A stretch of 49,598 bases of DNA from assembly GCA_016937855.1 (NCBI GenBank), contig JAFGVU010000098.1, positions 1 through 49,598 on the forward strand. Reading direction: 5' to 3'. How positions within the stretch are numbered: the first letter of the stretch is position 1; every line of letters begins with the position of its first letter. Below are positions 35,601-42,106 of the stretch, in pieces. Source of the stretch: Bacteroidales bacterium (GTDB taxonomy: Bacteria; Bacteroidota; Bacteroidia; Bacteroidales; ML635J-15). The notes beneath the pieces are model-generated. The model had not been told where the DNA came from, did no database searches, and was given only the letters and a program-made list of their open reading frames with translations. The position numbers were made by a program, and so were the translations under genes.

Positions 35601-35731
35601 GAAACCAGAGTAGTAAAACCGAGCGCTAAAAGACTCAGAATTCCGGCGATATTTTCTGACTTTTTCCCAATAAAACCGAGTGAGAATGAAATTCCCAACA
35701 ATACGGCTACAATATAAATCGGATCTACCAT
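32603..35731 (-). CDS. Fused double MrpD/NuoN-type antiporter subunit
   Basis: An unusually long (1042-residue) membrane protein made of two tandem proton/Na+ antiporter domains (each about 450-500 residues, ordinarily separate proteins). The second copy (about 545-900) is canonical: FFFAWELMTIG with the TM5 Glu, IWLPGAHAEAEADVSPMVSA and the LLKAG lysine. The first copy (about 1-440) keeps the TM5 Glu (FLEISSIAV). However, its WLPxAH loop is altered to WGLDVYSSAESG, and the TM8-type Lys position reads SSAYAT. Archaeal Mbx operons carry two separate genes of this type (mbxH and mbxH'), so this looks like their fusion. Starts 7 bp inside the MrpC-like gene. Confidence 0.88.
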   Translation of the reverse strand: MVDPIYIVAVLLGISFSLGFIGKKSENIAGILSLLALGFTTLVSAQWFYNFVTADIETYHIFTTAFKPPFSINLMMGKEEALFTMMINAIGLFGGLYMFDRLKAAGKNSFIALLMLIMGLNVVVMTRDLFNLFVFLEISSIAVAGLIVLTQNTKSISAGFKFMIATGIISGLLLLGIAFIYNYAGSLNIDHILTQNLEAAKGLSIAIFFLMIAIVLEMKPFPANGWGLDVYSSAESGVSSLLSSAYATATVFVLMKLLPFAPENLQFLIAAIGIITFVFSNLMGMRQDNPNRMLGYSSISQIGLLAAVIGISSVIGEYTYFIVISILISHFLAKSGLFWIAGIVKQESIKNWSVLRSNKLLLVLFGVFIFALTGLPPFPGFFGKWELVMHLAETKNFIWIFAVLIGSFFEVVYMFRWLGYAVKNDIIIETKLKAKIHQIIPLLLFAAAAFGAGYYVSSEHPYASLINYLPLAVALGFAFIEFLPVFIKNTLAIAAMAAYFYFNYESYNELQVIFAAIFIIGGILTLIAGYAYKGKRQGFYPFALMMFAGLIGLVEATTTLEFFFAWELMTIGSYFLILRGKKSIKHALSYILFSIGGAYLILAGFGLAAIGKPDISIGILSNIELYAPWIFGLLAIGFMTKTASIGLHIWLPGAHAEAEADVSPMVSAILLKAGVFGLIMLFLAMGEQFIGNISFAYILSWVGVITALMGNMMAAFQEDAKRLLAYSSIGALGYVLFGLSLMSHLGWLTAISFSVTHFMFKALLFLAIGGVVWRLKTKDMYKMGGLIKKMPFSFISVLIGIIVLAGVPPLTGFAGKWLFFQAVVEKQWFLQGAVLFFSGIIAFLYCFRLIHSIFLGQPKDEHRNVKEAPFWILVPQYAILMVIMLFSMLPNSLLKPIGDMLMPYFPDGAITWDGQMATTALGYWNGKTVMFIVVGVFAIVFGWLVFMNRNAKKVKQFNIGYAAERPFLPETTHYAFNFFAPYKKAIGFLVAPGITNFWHRVDEGAHSVSDKFTKIYNGNAQSYLIHIVAFILVIYLISFGGF

Positions 35732-36096
35732 TTTGTGTCTTTATAATCGTTAATAAGTAATGATTTTTTTTCTTTGTGCATTTTTAAGGCATAAACCAAT
35801 AGTAATGCAGTAACTCCCAAACCAATAACAATTGACGTAAGTACAAGTGCTTGTGGTATAGGGTCAACTATCTTTTCTGCAGTGTTAGTCTGTAGTTCTG
35901 TGGTGTCAAGAATAGGAGCAGTTTTATTTCTAATGTATCCAATAACTACCAGAATTACATTTAATCCTGTCTCAAATATTGTAAATGATACAATGATTTT
36001 GAGGATGTTTTTTTGGGAAAGCATACCCCAAATTCCTATTAAAAGCAGGATAAATCCAACTGCAAGACTGATTTGTTCAATTCCAATGTTTTGCAT
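35725..36096 (-). CDS. MrpC/NuoK-like subunit
   Basis: A 123-residue protein with three predicted membrane helices, of the MrpC/NuoK family (GFILLLIGIWGMLSQKN, FTIFETGLNVILV, IPQALVLTSIVIGLGVTALL). The conserved Glu of NuoK-type helices is present in FETGLN. The start overlaps the stop of the MrpB-like gene by one base. It overlaps the double MrpD gene by 7 bp. Corresponds to mbxG/mbhG in the archaeal arrangement. Confidence 0.88.
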   Translation of the reverse strand: MQNIGIEQISLAVGFILLLIGIWGMLSQKNILKIIVSFTIFETGLNVILVVIGYIRNKTAPILDTTELQTNTAEKIVDPIPQALVLTSIVIGLGVTALLLVYALKMHKEKKSLLINDYKDTKW

Positions 36097-36797
36097 TATT
36101 CTTCGTTTTGAATTTCTTTTAAATTTCCAATAATTCCAGTTAGTTCGGTTCCAACTTTAAGTCCTATAAGTATGTATATAACAGGTACGGCTCCTGCACT
36201 AAGTATTGTCCCAAAAGTACCGAGACTCATAATTTGATTGTCAAGGAATCCTGCTGCCAGAAAAACTCCAAGTAAGCCAATAATAACATAACTTAAACCG
36301 GAAAATGATTCGATAATTGACAATACTCTGTGATTAAGAGCCGGACGTGGCAATGCAATAAGCATCAAAACAAATGCTGAGGCAATTATTGCTCCTCCCT
36401 GAAATCCTCCACCCGGAGTTAGATGCCCGTTAATAAAAACATAAGCTCCCAGCAAAATAATAATAGGGACTAGTATTTTTGCACCTGTTCCGAGTATCTC
36501 GCTGTAACGAATTACTATTTGATTTTTACTGTGTTCCTCGTTTCTGATTTTTAGGAAAAAACCAATTATGGCTGCAGAAAGAAAAAGTATCGAGACTTCT
36601 CCAAGGGTATCTAAACCCCTGTAAGTAACAACAACCGCTGTTACAAGATTGGCTGCACCAACTTCTTCTTTGCCATTATTTGCATAATGCTCTGCAACTG
36701 GTCCAAGTTTCTCTTTTGGAGTATAATCCACAAAAATGCTCAGCATTATTGCAGCTAATCCAAGTATTAAAATTAGTATAAGACTATTCCTCAACAT
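36096..36797 (-). CDS. MrpB-like subunit
   Basis: A 233-residue membrane protein combining an N-terminal helix segment (EVGAANLVTAVVVTYRGLDT-type motif, including the conserved RGLDTLGE) with the MnhB domain (about 100-225: GHLTPGGGFQGGAI, FLDNQIMSLGTFGTIL). Mrp antiporters have it as MrpB, and Mbh/Mbx complexes split it as subunits E and F; here both parts are one protein. It overlaps the preceding small gene by 14 bp. Confidence 0.88.
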   Translation of the reverse strand: MLRNSLILILILGLAAIMLSIFVDYTPKEKLGPVAEHYANNGKEEVGAANLVTAVVVTYRGLDTLGEVSILFLSAAIIGFFLKIRNEEHSKNQIVIRYSEILGTGAKILVPIIILLGAYVFINGHLTPGGGFQGGAIIASAFVLMLIALPRPALNHRVLSIIESFSGLSYVIIGLLGVFLAAGFLDNQIMSLGTFGTILSAGAVPVIYILIGLKVGTELTGIIGNLKEIQNEE

Positions 36798-37038
36798 GTT
36801 TGTGTTTTTTTATTTTATTAAGAACATAAAAGAAAATAAAAGTTGTCAAACCACTTCCGATTGCTGCTTCGGTTAATGCAACATCAGGTGCTGCTAAAAG
36901 CAAATACAAAATAGAAGCAATAAGACTTACACCACCGGCAGAAAGTATCGCAATGGTTATCTTTTTATGATGTATGGCAACAACTGACATTGTTATCATA
37001 ACTACACCAAGAACTGCCGAAATTATTATCCATATCAT
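36784..37038 (-). CDS. MbhD/DUF4040-like small membrane subunit
   Basis: An 84-residue protein with three hydrophobic segments. The motif APDVALTEAAIGSGLTTFIF is the hallmark of the DUF4040/MbhD piece, equivalent to the C-terminal part of MrpA. Its presence as a free subunit, with no full-length MrpA in the operon, is the Mbh/Mbx arrangement. It lies 4 bp after the MrpG-like gene. Confidence 0.85.
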   Translation of the reverse strand: MIWIIISAVLGVVMITMSVVAIHHKKITIAILSAGGVSLIASILYLLLAAPDVALTEAAIGSGLTTFIFFYVLNKIKKHKHVEE

Positions 37039-37042
37039 AAGC

Positions 37043-37402
37043 TTATTCTTTGCTGTTGTTTATATCATCTTTTTCTTCCACTCCATCATCGGCAAGTTGG
37101 TCGATAATGGTTTTGTCGGAAAGTTTTATTTTGCGAAAATGTGCTGCTCGTGCTAAAACATGAGAGGAAATCGGATTTGTAATCAATACAAATAATATTA
37201 ATATCACCAATTTTCCTGTCCAATCAGGATTTAATAAGATGATTCCCAATAGTGTTAGCATTGTTCCAAGAGTTGAAGCCTTTGTGCCTGCCTGTATTCT
37301 GTTAAATAGGTCGGGCATTCTTACTAATCCTAAGGCTCCAAGAAATAAAAATATGGATCCTAATAGCACTATTATCGCACCTATAAGTTTTAATGTTTCC
37401 AT
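37043..37402 (-). CDS. MrpG-like subunit
   Basis: A 119-residue protein with three membrane helices and the MrpG/MnhG signature GLVRMPDLFNRIQAGTKAST followed by SHVLARAA. The C-terminal 25 residues are strongly acidic and cytoplasmic. It immediately follows the MrpF-like gene with no spacing. Equivalent to mbxC/mbhC. Confidence 0.9.
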   Translation of the reverse strand: METLKLIGAIIVLLGSIFLFLGALGLVRMPDLFNRIQAGTKASTLGTMLTLLGIILLNPDWTGKLVILILFVLITNPISSHVLARAAHFRKIKLSDKTIIDQLADDGVEEKDDINNSKE

Positions 37403-37663
37403 TTATAACGATTTTTCCTTGTATTTTGAAATAATTATTACTCCCAAAAAGCTTAACAGCCCATAAACTATAGCAACGTCAATGTAAATCATGCGTTCGG
37501 TTAAATACGTGATTATCCCGATTAAACCAATCATTGAAATTGTCATCGTGTCAAATGACGCAATCCTATCAAATGTTGTAGGGCCTTTTAAAAACCTATA
37601 CATAGATAACAATACTGCTAAAAGTATTATTATTGCCGAAATATTTAATAACTGATCAACCAT
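37403..37663 (-). CDS. MrpF-like subunit
   Basis: An 86-residue protein with three membrane helices and the MrpF motif RFLKGPTTFDRIASFDTMTI. It overlaps the MrpE-like gene by 8 bp. Equivalent to mbxB/mbhB. Confidence 0.9.
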   Translation of the reverse strand: MVDQLLNISAIIILLAVLLSMYRFLKGPTTFDRIASFDTMTISMIGLIGIITYLTERMIYIDVAIVYGLLSFLGVIIISKYKEKSL

Positions 37664-38150
37664 ATATCTCTTTTAAATATTTTTCAAATTTTTTAACTAT
37701 CGAATTCGTAGCCGTCTCAATATCTTTACCCTCTACATTGATCCAATGAACATATATATACTCATCTCGTATATCAACACTCAGTGTGCCGGGTGTTAAG
37801 GTTATCGAGTTAGCCAATATCATCCGACCAAGCTCCGTGTTTAAAACTGTTTTTACTTTAACAATGCCCGGATTTATTGGTAACTTTGGACTAATTACAC
37901 GTATCGCAACATCTAAGTTCGATTTAATCAACTCAATCATAAATACAAAAAGATAAGCAATCGAATAAAATAGTGATTTAGGACTTAATTTTATCTGACT
38001 AAATACTGAACACTTGGTGCAAAATATTAGAGCTATCAAAATCGAAACTGCTGCACCTATAATTAATAATACAGGCTCATAGGAATTGTTTAATAATACC
38101 CAAACGGAAAACAAAACAATGGTAATTATAAAAAACGATTTAATTTTCAT
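37656..38150 (-). CDS. MrpE-like subunit (first gene of the complex)
   Basis: A 164-residue protein with two N-terminal hydrophobic helices and the MrpE region (FVFMIELIKSNLDVA, then LANSITLTPGTLSVDI). It is the first gene of the set running from 38150 down to 26476. The promoter region is shared with the divergently read FNR-like regulator gene (196-bp gap). A -7 box lies at 38189-38196 on the minus strand. Equivalent to mbxA/mbhA. Confidence 0.9.
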   Translation of the reverse strand: MKIKSFFIITIVLFSVWVLLNNSYEPVLLIIGAAVSILIALIFCTKCSVFSQIKLSPKSLFYSIAYLFVFMIELIKSNLDVAIRVISPKLPINPGIVKVKTVLNTELGRMILANSITLTPGTLSVDIRDEYIYVHWINVEGKDIETATNSIVKKFEKYLKEIYG

Positions 38151-38188
38151 TGAAGTAAATTTTAAATCTTGTTATTAATTTAACAATG

Positions 38189-38196
38189 CAAAAATA
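38189..38196 (-). promoter_or_regulatory. -7 promoter box of the Mbx-like operon
   Basis: On the minus strand the sequence reads TATTTTTG, matching TAnnTTTG, 38 bp before the ATG of the MrpE-like gene. No TTG is found 20 bp further upstream, so an activator may be needed. Confidence 0.45.
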
Positions 38197-38278
38197 CAGA
38201 AATCATGCTTAATTATCCGTAAAGATAAGCAAAACAATGATTTAGATTATAAAGAACATTGATTTAATTTTAAAAATC

Positions 38279-38332
38279 TTTGTTTTATTTGAAAAATAGA
38301 TATACTTTTATTTTTTTATTAACATAAGTTAA
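38279..38332 (+). promoter_or_regulatory. Promoter and palindromic operator of the FNR-like gene
   Basis: A -33 TTTG (38279-38282) and a near-consensus -7 TACTTTTA (38303-38310) are spaced 20 bp apart. Directly downstream lies a perfect dyad TTAAC-ATAA-GTTAA (38319-38332), the size and 4-base spacing of CRP/FNR-family sites. It would sit at the expected transcription start, 14 bp before the ATG, fitting negative autoregulation. Confidence 0.55.
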
Positions 38333-38346
38333 TGTAAATAGTAACT

Positions 38347-39042
38347 ATGGATAGCGATTTTAATAACAAAAACTGTGTTGAATGCAATGAAAAGTCGTTG
38401 TGTTTTAATAAGTTGACAGAAGAAGAATTGTTGGCAATAGATAAAGATAAGGTTGTCCTAAAATACAAAAAAGGTGAAATTATTGCCAAGCAAGGCGCGT
38501 ATATCCCTCAAATTTTGTTCCTTCAAAAAGGGCTTGTTAAAGTTTATAAAGAAGTAAACGATAACGAGAATTTAGTGCTTACAATTTTCCCAAGTGGTAG
38601 TTTAATTGGGTTGCCATCGTTGTACAGCGTATCGAAAATGGAATACACAGTTTCTGCTTTGATTGAATCTGTTATTTGTGCTATGGATAAACAATTGTTT
38701 GAAAAGTTTATTAAGCAAAATGGCGAATTTGCAGCTTCTGTAATCAGTAATATGAATAATTGCTTGTTATATAATTTTGATAAAATTATTTCGCTTACTC
38801 ATAAGCAAATGAACGGACGACTTGCAGAGGCAATTCTGTTTTTGTCTGATGTAATATATAAATCAGACGAATTTGAAATGGTTTTGTCAAGAAAAGACCT
38901 GGCAGAGTTTACCGGAATGTCTGTGATGAGCGTTGTTAGAGGAATTAAGGACTTTAAAGAAAGTATGATTATTTCTGATGAACATGGAACTATCAAGATA
39001 CTAAATCGTGAAAAATTAATGAAAATTTCTGTAACTGGATAA
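38347..39042 (+). CDS. CRP/FNR-family regulator with all four FNR-type cluster cysteines
   Basis: A 231-residue regulator with an N-terminal cysteine motif, a cNMP-like beta-barrel (about 25-125) and a C-terminal winged helix (about 150-225, recognition around TGMSVMSVVRGI). The cysteines C10-x2-C13-x5-C19 have exactly the spacing of E. coli FNR C20, C23 and C29. C111 (ALIESVICAM) aligns with FNR C122 (92 versus 93 residues after the third Cys). It therefore probably binds an oxygen-labile [4Fe-4S] cluster. It is divergent from the Mbx-like operon, a probable target. Its target box cannot be proven from this window. Confidence 0.88.
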   Translation: MDSDFNNKNCVECNEKSLCFNKLTEEELLAIDKDKVVLKYKKGEIIAKQGAYIPQILFLQKGLVKVYKEVNDNENLVLTIFPSGSLIGLPSLYSVSKMEYTVSALIESVICAMDKQLFEKFIKQNGEFAASVISNMNNCLLYNFDKIISLTHKQMNGRLAEAILFLSDVIYKSDEFEMVLSRKDLAEFTGMSVMSVVRGIKDFKESMIISDEHGTIKILNREKLMKISVTG

Positions 39043-39233
39043 AACTCTTATTTTTTGCAATTATTGAGCTGGAATTTATGGTGATAAAATATTGAATGGT
39101 GCAACATACCCTATGCTATGATAATGTTTATCTCGCAATAAGCTTATTTCTCGAAAAATACTTGAAAAATTACACAAAAAAATCTTATTCGCTTTTTTTT
39201 ACGTTTGCATGTCCTAAAAACCGGACGATGGAA

Positions 39234-39299
39234 AGTTAACCCCAAATTATGAATTAGGAGTTTAGTTTAAACGAACTAATGATTTAGTTGGGGTTAACT
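39234..39299. repeat. 66-bp imperfect palindrome
   Basis: The ends AGTTAACCCCAA (39234-39245) and TTGGGGTTAACT (39288-39299) are perfect 12-bp inverted repeats. The interior has a further partial match, and GTTTAAAC (39265-39272) lies near the centre. The terminal symmetry is beyond what AT-rich background usually gives. Confidence 0.6.
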
Positions 39300-39330
39300 C
39301 TCGACTACGTCCAAAAACAGTTGAAAGATT

Positions 39331-39350
39331 CGCATTTACATTGTAATGCG
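39331..39350. repeat. Short hairpin
   Basis: CGCATT (39331-39336) and AATGCG (39345-39350) form a 6-bp stem around an 8-base loop, containing the TTACATTG string found again in the next repeat. Confidence 0.35.
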
Positions 39351-39383
39351 TAATCGGAGAAAAAAAACGATCTGAATGTTGAC

Positions 39384-39439
39384 TTTACATTGCCGACAAA
39401 AACATTTATCGTGAAATAAAATTAATCAGGCAATGTAAA
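39384..39439. repeat. 11-bp inverted repeat
   Basis: TTTACATTGCC (39384-39394) and GGCAATGTAAA (39429-39439) are perfect inverted copies separated by 34 bases. Flanking GAC and GTC extend the symmetry imperfectly. Confidence 0.5.
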
Positions 39440-39587
39440 CGTCTATTAAAAGAATTCAATCCCTTTTAACTCCATTGCCTGCAAATTCTATCATTATGCA
39501 ATTATTCATTAAATTTTATTTGGCAAAAATGGTTTTATTTGTTTATTTTTCTAATTTTACATTAATTACTAAAAGAATGATTGTTTT

Positions 39588-41489
39588 ATGAAAGAAAAAC
39601 CATGTTTAAAGGAAAAACTTCGTTATAGATTCGATAATCTAATGAGCAAAGGTCCGGGGGCTATGATAGGTTTGTTGGGTGTTTTGTCATTAATAGTTGT
39701 TGTTATTGCCGGAAGTGTTTATTGGGGTTTTAAACTAAGTGATCAGGGCAGTGAGCCAATGGGTATTTTCGAAGGGCTTTGGCAAGGACTGATGCGTGCG
39801 ATGGATCCAGGAACAGTTGCCGGTGACGTGGATTGGGTTTTTAGGATATTTGGACTTGTAATTACCTTAGGCGGTATATTTATTTTATCAACTTTGATTG
39901 GTGTTTTAGGTTCGGGAATTGAAAGTAAGTTAGATGAGTTGCGCAAAGGGAAAAGCAAGGTGCTTGAAACAAATCATACATTAATATTAGGATGGAGTAG
40001 TAAAATATTTACAATAATTTCGGAGCTTTCAATTGCCGGAGAAAATCAAAAAAGACCTCGAATTGTCGTGCTATCCGAGATGGATAAAGTTGAAATGGAA
40101 GATGCAATCAGAGAGAAAGTTCCTGATATTAAAAACATGAAAGTTGTTTGTCGTAGTGGTTGTCCAAACGATTTAGATAATCTTGCAATTGTCAATCCTC
40201 ACGATGCAAAATCAATAATAATTTTATCTCCCGAAGATGGAGACGCCGATTCTCAGGCAATTAAAACAATTCTTGCAATTACAAACAATCCAAATCGCAA
40301 AAAGGAGCCATATCATATTGTAGCTGAGATTAAAGACGAGAAGAATCTTGAGGTTGCAAAAATGGTTGGAAAAGATGAGGTGGAACTTATCCTTACCGAC
40401 GATATTTTTGCTCGTATTATGGTGCAGACATCGCGTCAAAGTGGATTAAGCCTTGTCTATCAGGAACTTATGGATTATGATGGTGACGAAATGTATTTCG
40501 GTTATGAAAAATCCCTCGTCGGTAAAACATTTGCAGATGCAATTTTTGCTTATGACTCTTCGTCGGTTATGGGCTTACAATATAAAGATGGGAAAGTAGA
40601 AATGAATCCTCCAATGGATTATGTTATAAAAGAAGGCGATCAAATTATTGCAGTAACCGAAGATGATGATGCAATGGTATTGTCGAATCGTACAAATTTT
40701 AATATTAGTGTCGATGCTATCGTTGATAGAGAAGAAGAAAAAGCAGGTGCAGAGCGAACACTTATCCTTGGATGGAATCTAAGAGGTCCAATTCTGGTTC
40801 GAGAACTTGATGAGTATGTTGCTCCCGGGTCATATATTAAAATTGTATCAAATTATGATTTCGACAACCTAGCAATGTCTGAGATGCTTGAAGGATTAAA
40901 AAATACAAAAGTAGAATACTCTGTTGGTGAAACTACTGCACGTGAAGTGATTGATGGTCTTGATGTTACCTCTTTTGATAATGTGCAGGTGCTATGTTAT
41001 GATGATAAACTCGATATTCAGGAGGCAGACTCACTTACATTGATAACGCTACTGCATTTGCGTCGTATATCTTCTGAGAAAAACAAGGACATAAAAATTG
41101 TTAGCGAAATGCTCGATATTAAGAATCGTGATTTGGCAGCTGTTACTAAAGTGGACGATTTTATTGTGAGCGATAAACTGATTAGTTTGTTGATGAGTCA
41201 AATATCTGAAAATAAGCATCTAATGCGCGCATTCGAAGATTTGTTGCAATCAGAGGGAAGTGAAATATACCTAAAACCTGCCGAGAATTACGTCAAACTT
41301 AACACGAAAGTAAACTTCTTTACTTTAGTCGAATCTGCAAGGCGAAAATCACAAGTAGCAATAGGATATAAGATTGCAGCAGATGCTCATGATGTTGATA
41401 AAGGATTTGGTGTGGTGGTCAATCCTGATAAAAATAAAATTGTTGAGTTTTCTGAAGATGATAAAATAATTGTCTTAGCTGAAGATTAA
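39588..41489 (+). CDS. CASTOR/POLLUX-like ion channel with paired RCK domains
   Basis: A 633-residue protein. Two membrane helices (about 24-47 and 86-108) flank a pore region (GLMRAMDPGTVAGD, about 68-82). The CASTOR/POLLUX/SYM8 signature NHTLILGWSSKIFTIISEL starts the first RCK domain (about 128-380), and ERTLILGWNLRGPILVREL a second (about 390-630). Plant relatives are nuclear-envelope cation channels; prokaryotic ones have no settled role. The filter lacks GYGD, so K+ selectivity should not be assumed. It is the first gene of a five-gene run, 2 bp before the next. Confidence 0.88.
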   Translation: MKEKPCLKEKLRYRFDNLMSKGPGAMIGLLGVLSLIVVVIAGSVYWGFKLSDQGSEPMGIFEGLWQGLMRAMDPGTVAGDVDWVFRIFGLVITLGGIFILSTLIGVLGSGIESKLDELRKGKSKVLETNHTLILGWSSKIFTIISELSIAGENQKRPRIVVLSEMDKVEMEDAIREKVPDIKNMKVVCRSGCPNDLDNLAIVNPHDAKSIIILSPEDGDADSQAIKTILAITNNPNRKKEPYHIVAEIKDEKNLEVAKMVGKDEVELILTDDIFARIMVQTSRQSGLSLVYQELMDYDGDEMYFGYEKSLVGKTFADAIFAYDSSSVMGLQYKDGKVEMNPPMDYVIKEGDQIIAVTEDDDAMVLSNRTNFNISVDAIVDREEEKAGAERTLILGWNLRGPILVRELDEYVAPGSYIKIVSNYDFDNLAMSEMLEGLKNTKVEYSVGETTAREVIDGLDVTSFDNVQVLCYDDKLDIQEADSLTLITLLHLRRISSEKNKDIKIVSEMLDIKNRDLAAVTKVDDFIVSDKLISLLMSQISENKHLMRAFEDLLQSEGSEIYLKPAENYVKLNTKVNFFTLVESARRKSQVAIGYKIAADAHDVDKGFGVVVNPDKNKIVEFSEDDKIIVLAED

Positions 41490-41491
41490 TT

Positions 41492-42082
41492 ATGAATAAA
41501 TTATTTGTCATTGTCTTGTTTGTTTCATTTGGAATTTTTGCTTTTGCTCAAAGCGATACACTGCCAGATATATTGACTGTTATTCACTCACGCAAAAGTG
41601 TTCGCAATTACACTGAAGAGCTAGTTAGCAGAACTCAACTAAAAGTATTAGTGAAGGCAGGAATGGCTGCCCCAACTGCAATGAATAAGCAACCATGGTT
41701 TTTTGTAGTGATTGATGACAAGGAAATCCTTAGCACACTGGCAAATAAAATGATGTTTGGAAATATGCTTAATTATGCTTCGGCTGCAATTGTTGTTTGT
41801 GGTGATATGAGAAATGTCACTGATGCACTACCAAAGTTTTGGGTCCAGGACTGTTCTGCTGCTACTCAAAACATTTTACTTGCTGCCGAAGGAACCGGTT
41901 TGGGAGCTGTTTGGATTGGAGTTTATCCAAATAAAGTTGCCGTAAAAAAAGTGAGAAAACTATTGAATCTTCCAAAATATATCGTACCTTTAAACATAAT
42001 TTCGATTGGTTATCCTGATGGTACTGATAAGCCTAAGGATAAATGGAATGAAAACAAAGTGATTTGGAATAAATGGGAGTAA
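41492..42082 (+). CDS. Nitroreductase-family protein with signal peptide
   Basis: A 196-residue protein whose first 20 residues (MNKLFVIVLFVSFGIFAFAQ) form a clear Sec signal peptide, followed by a complete nitroreductase domain (HSRKSVRNYTEE, AGMAAPTAMNKQPWFF, AAEGTGLGAVWIGVYP). Members of this FMN family are usually cytoplasmic, so an exported form is notable; FMN would have to be loaded in the periplasm. The gene starts 2 bp after the channel gene, so the two are cotranscribed. The substrate is unknown. Confidence 0.88.
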   Translation: MNKLFVIVLFVSFGIFAFAQSDTLPDILTVIHSRKSVRNYTEELVSRTQLKVLVKAGMAAPTAMNKQPWFFVVIDDKEILSTLANKMMFGNMLNYASAAIVVCGDMRNVTDALPKFWVQDCSAATQNILLAAEGTGLGAVWIGVYPNKVAVKKVRKLLNLPKYIVPLNIISIGYPDGTDKPKDKWNENKVIWNKWE

Positions 42083-42106
42083 TTTTAATTGTAAAAAAAT
42101 ATTTAT

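Larger units (their letters stand above)
39043..39587. other. Non-coding region rich in inverted repeats
   Basis: This 545-bp gap contains no credible gene. It holds three nested or neighbouring inverted repeats (39234-39299, 39331-39350, 39384-39439, listed separately) within about 210 bp. The final 150 bp are AT-rich and lead into the channel gene. It could be an unrecognised structured RNA, a decayed small transposable element, or a set of regulatory sites; none of these can be decided by eye. Confidence 0.5.
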
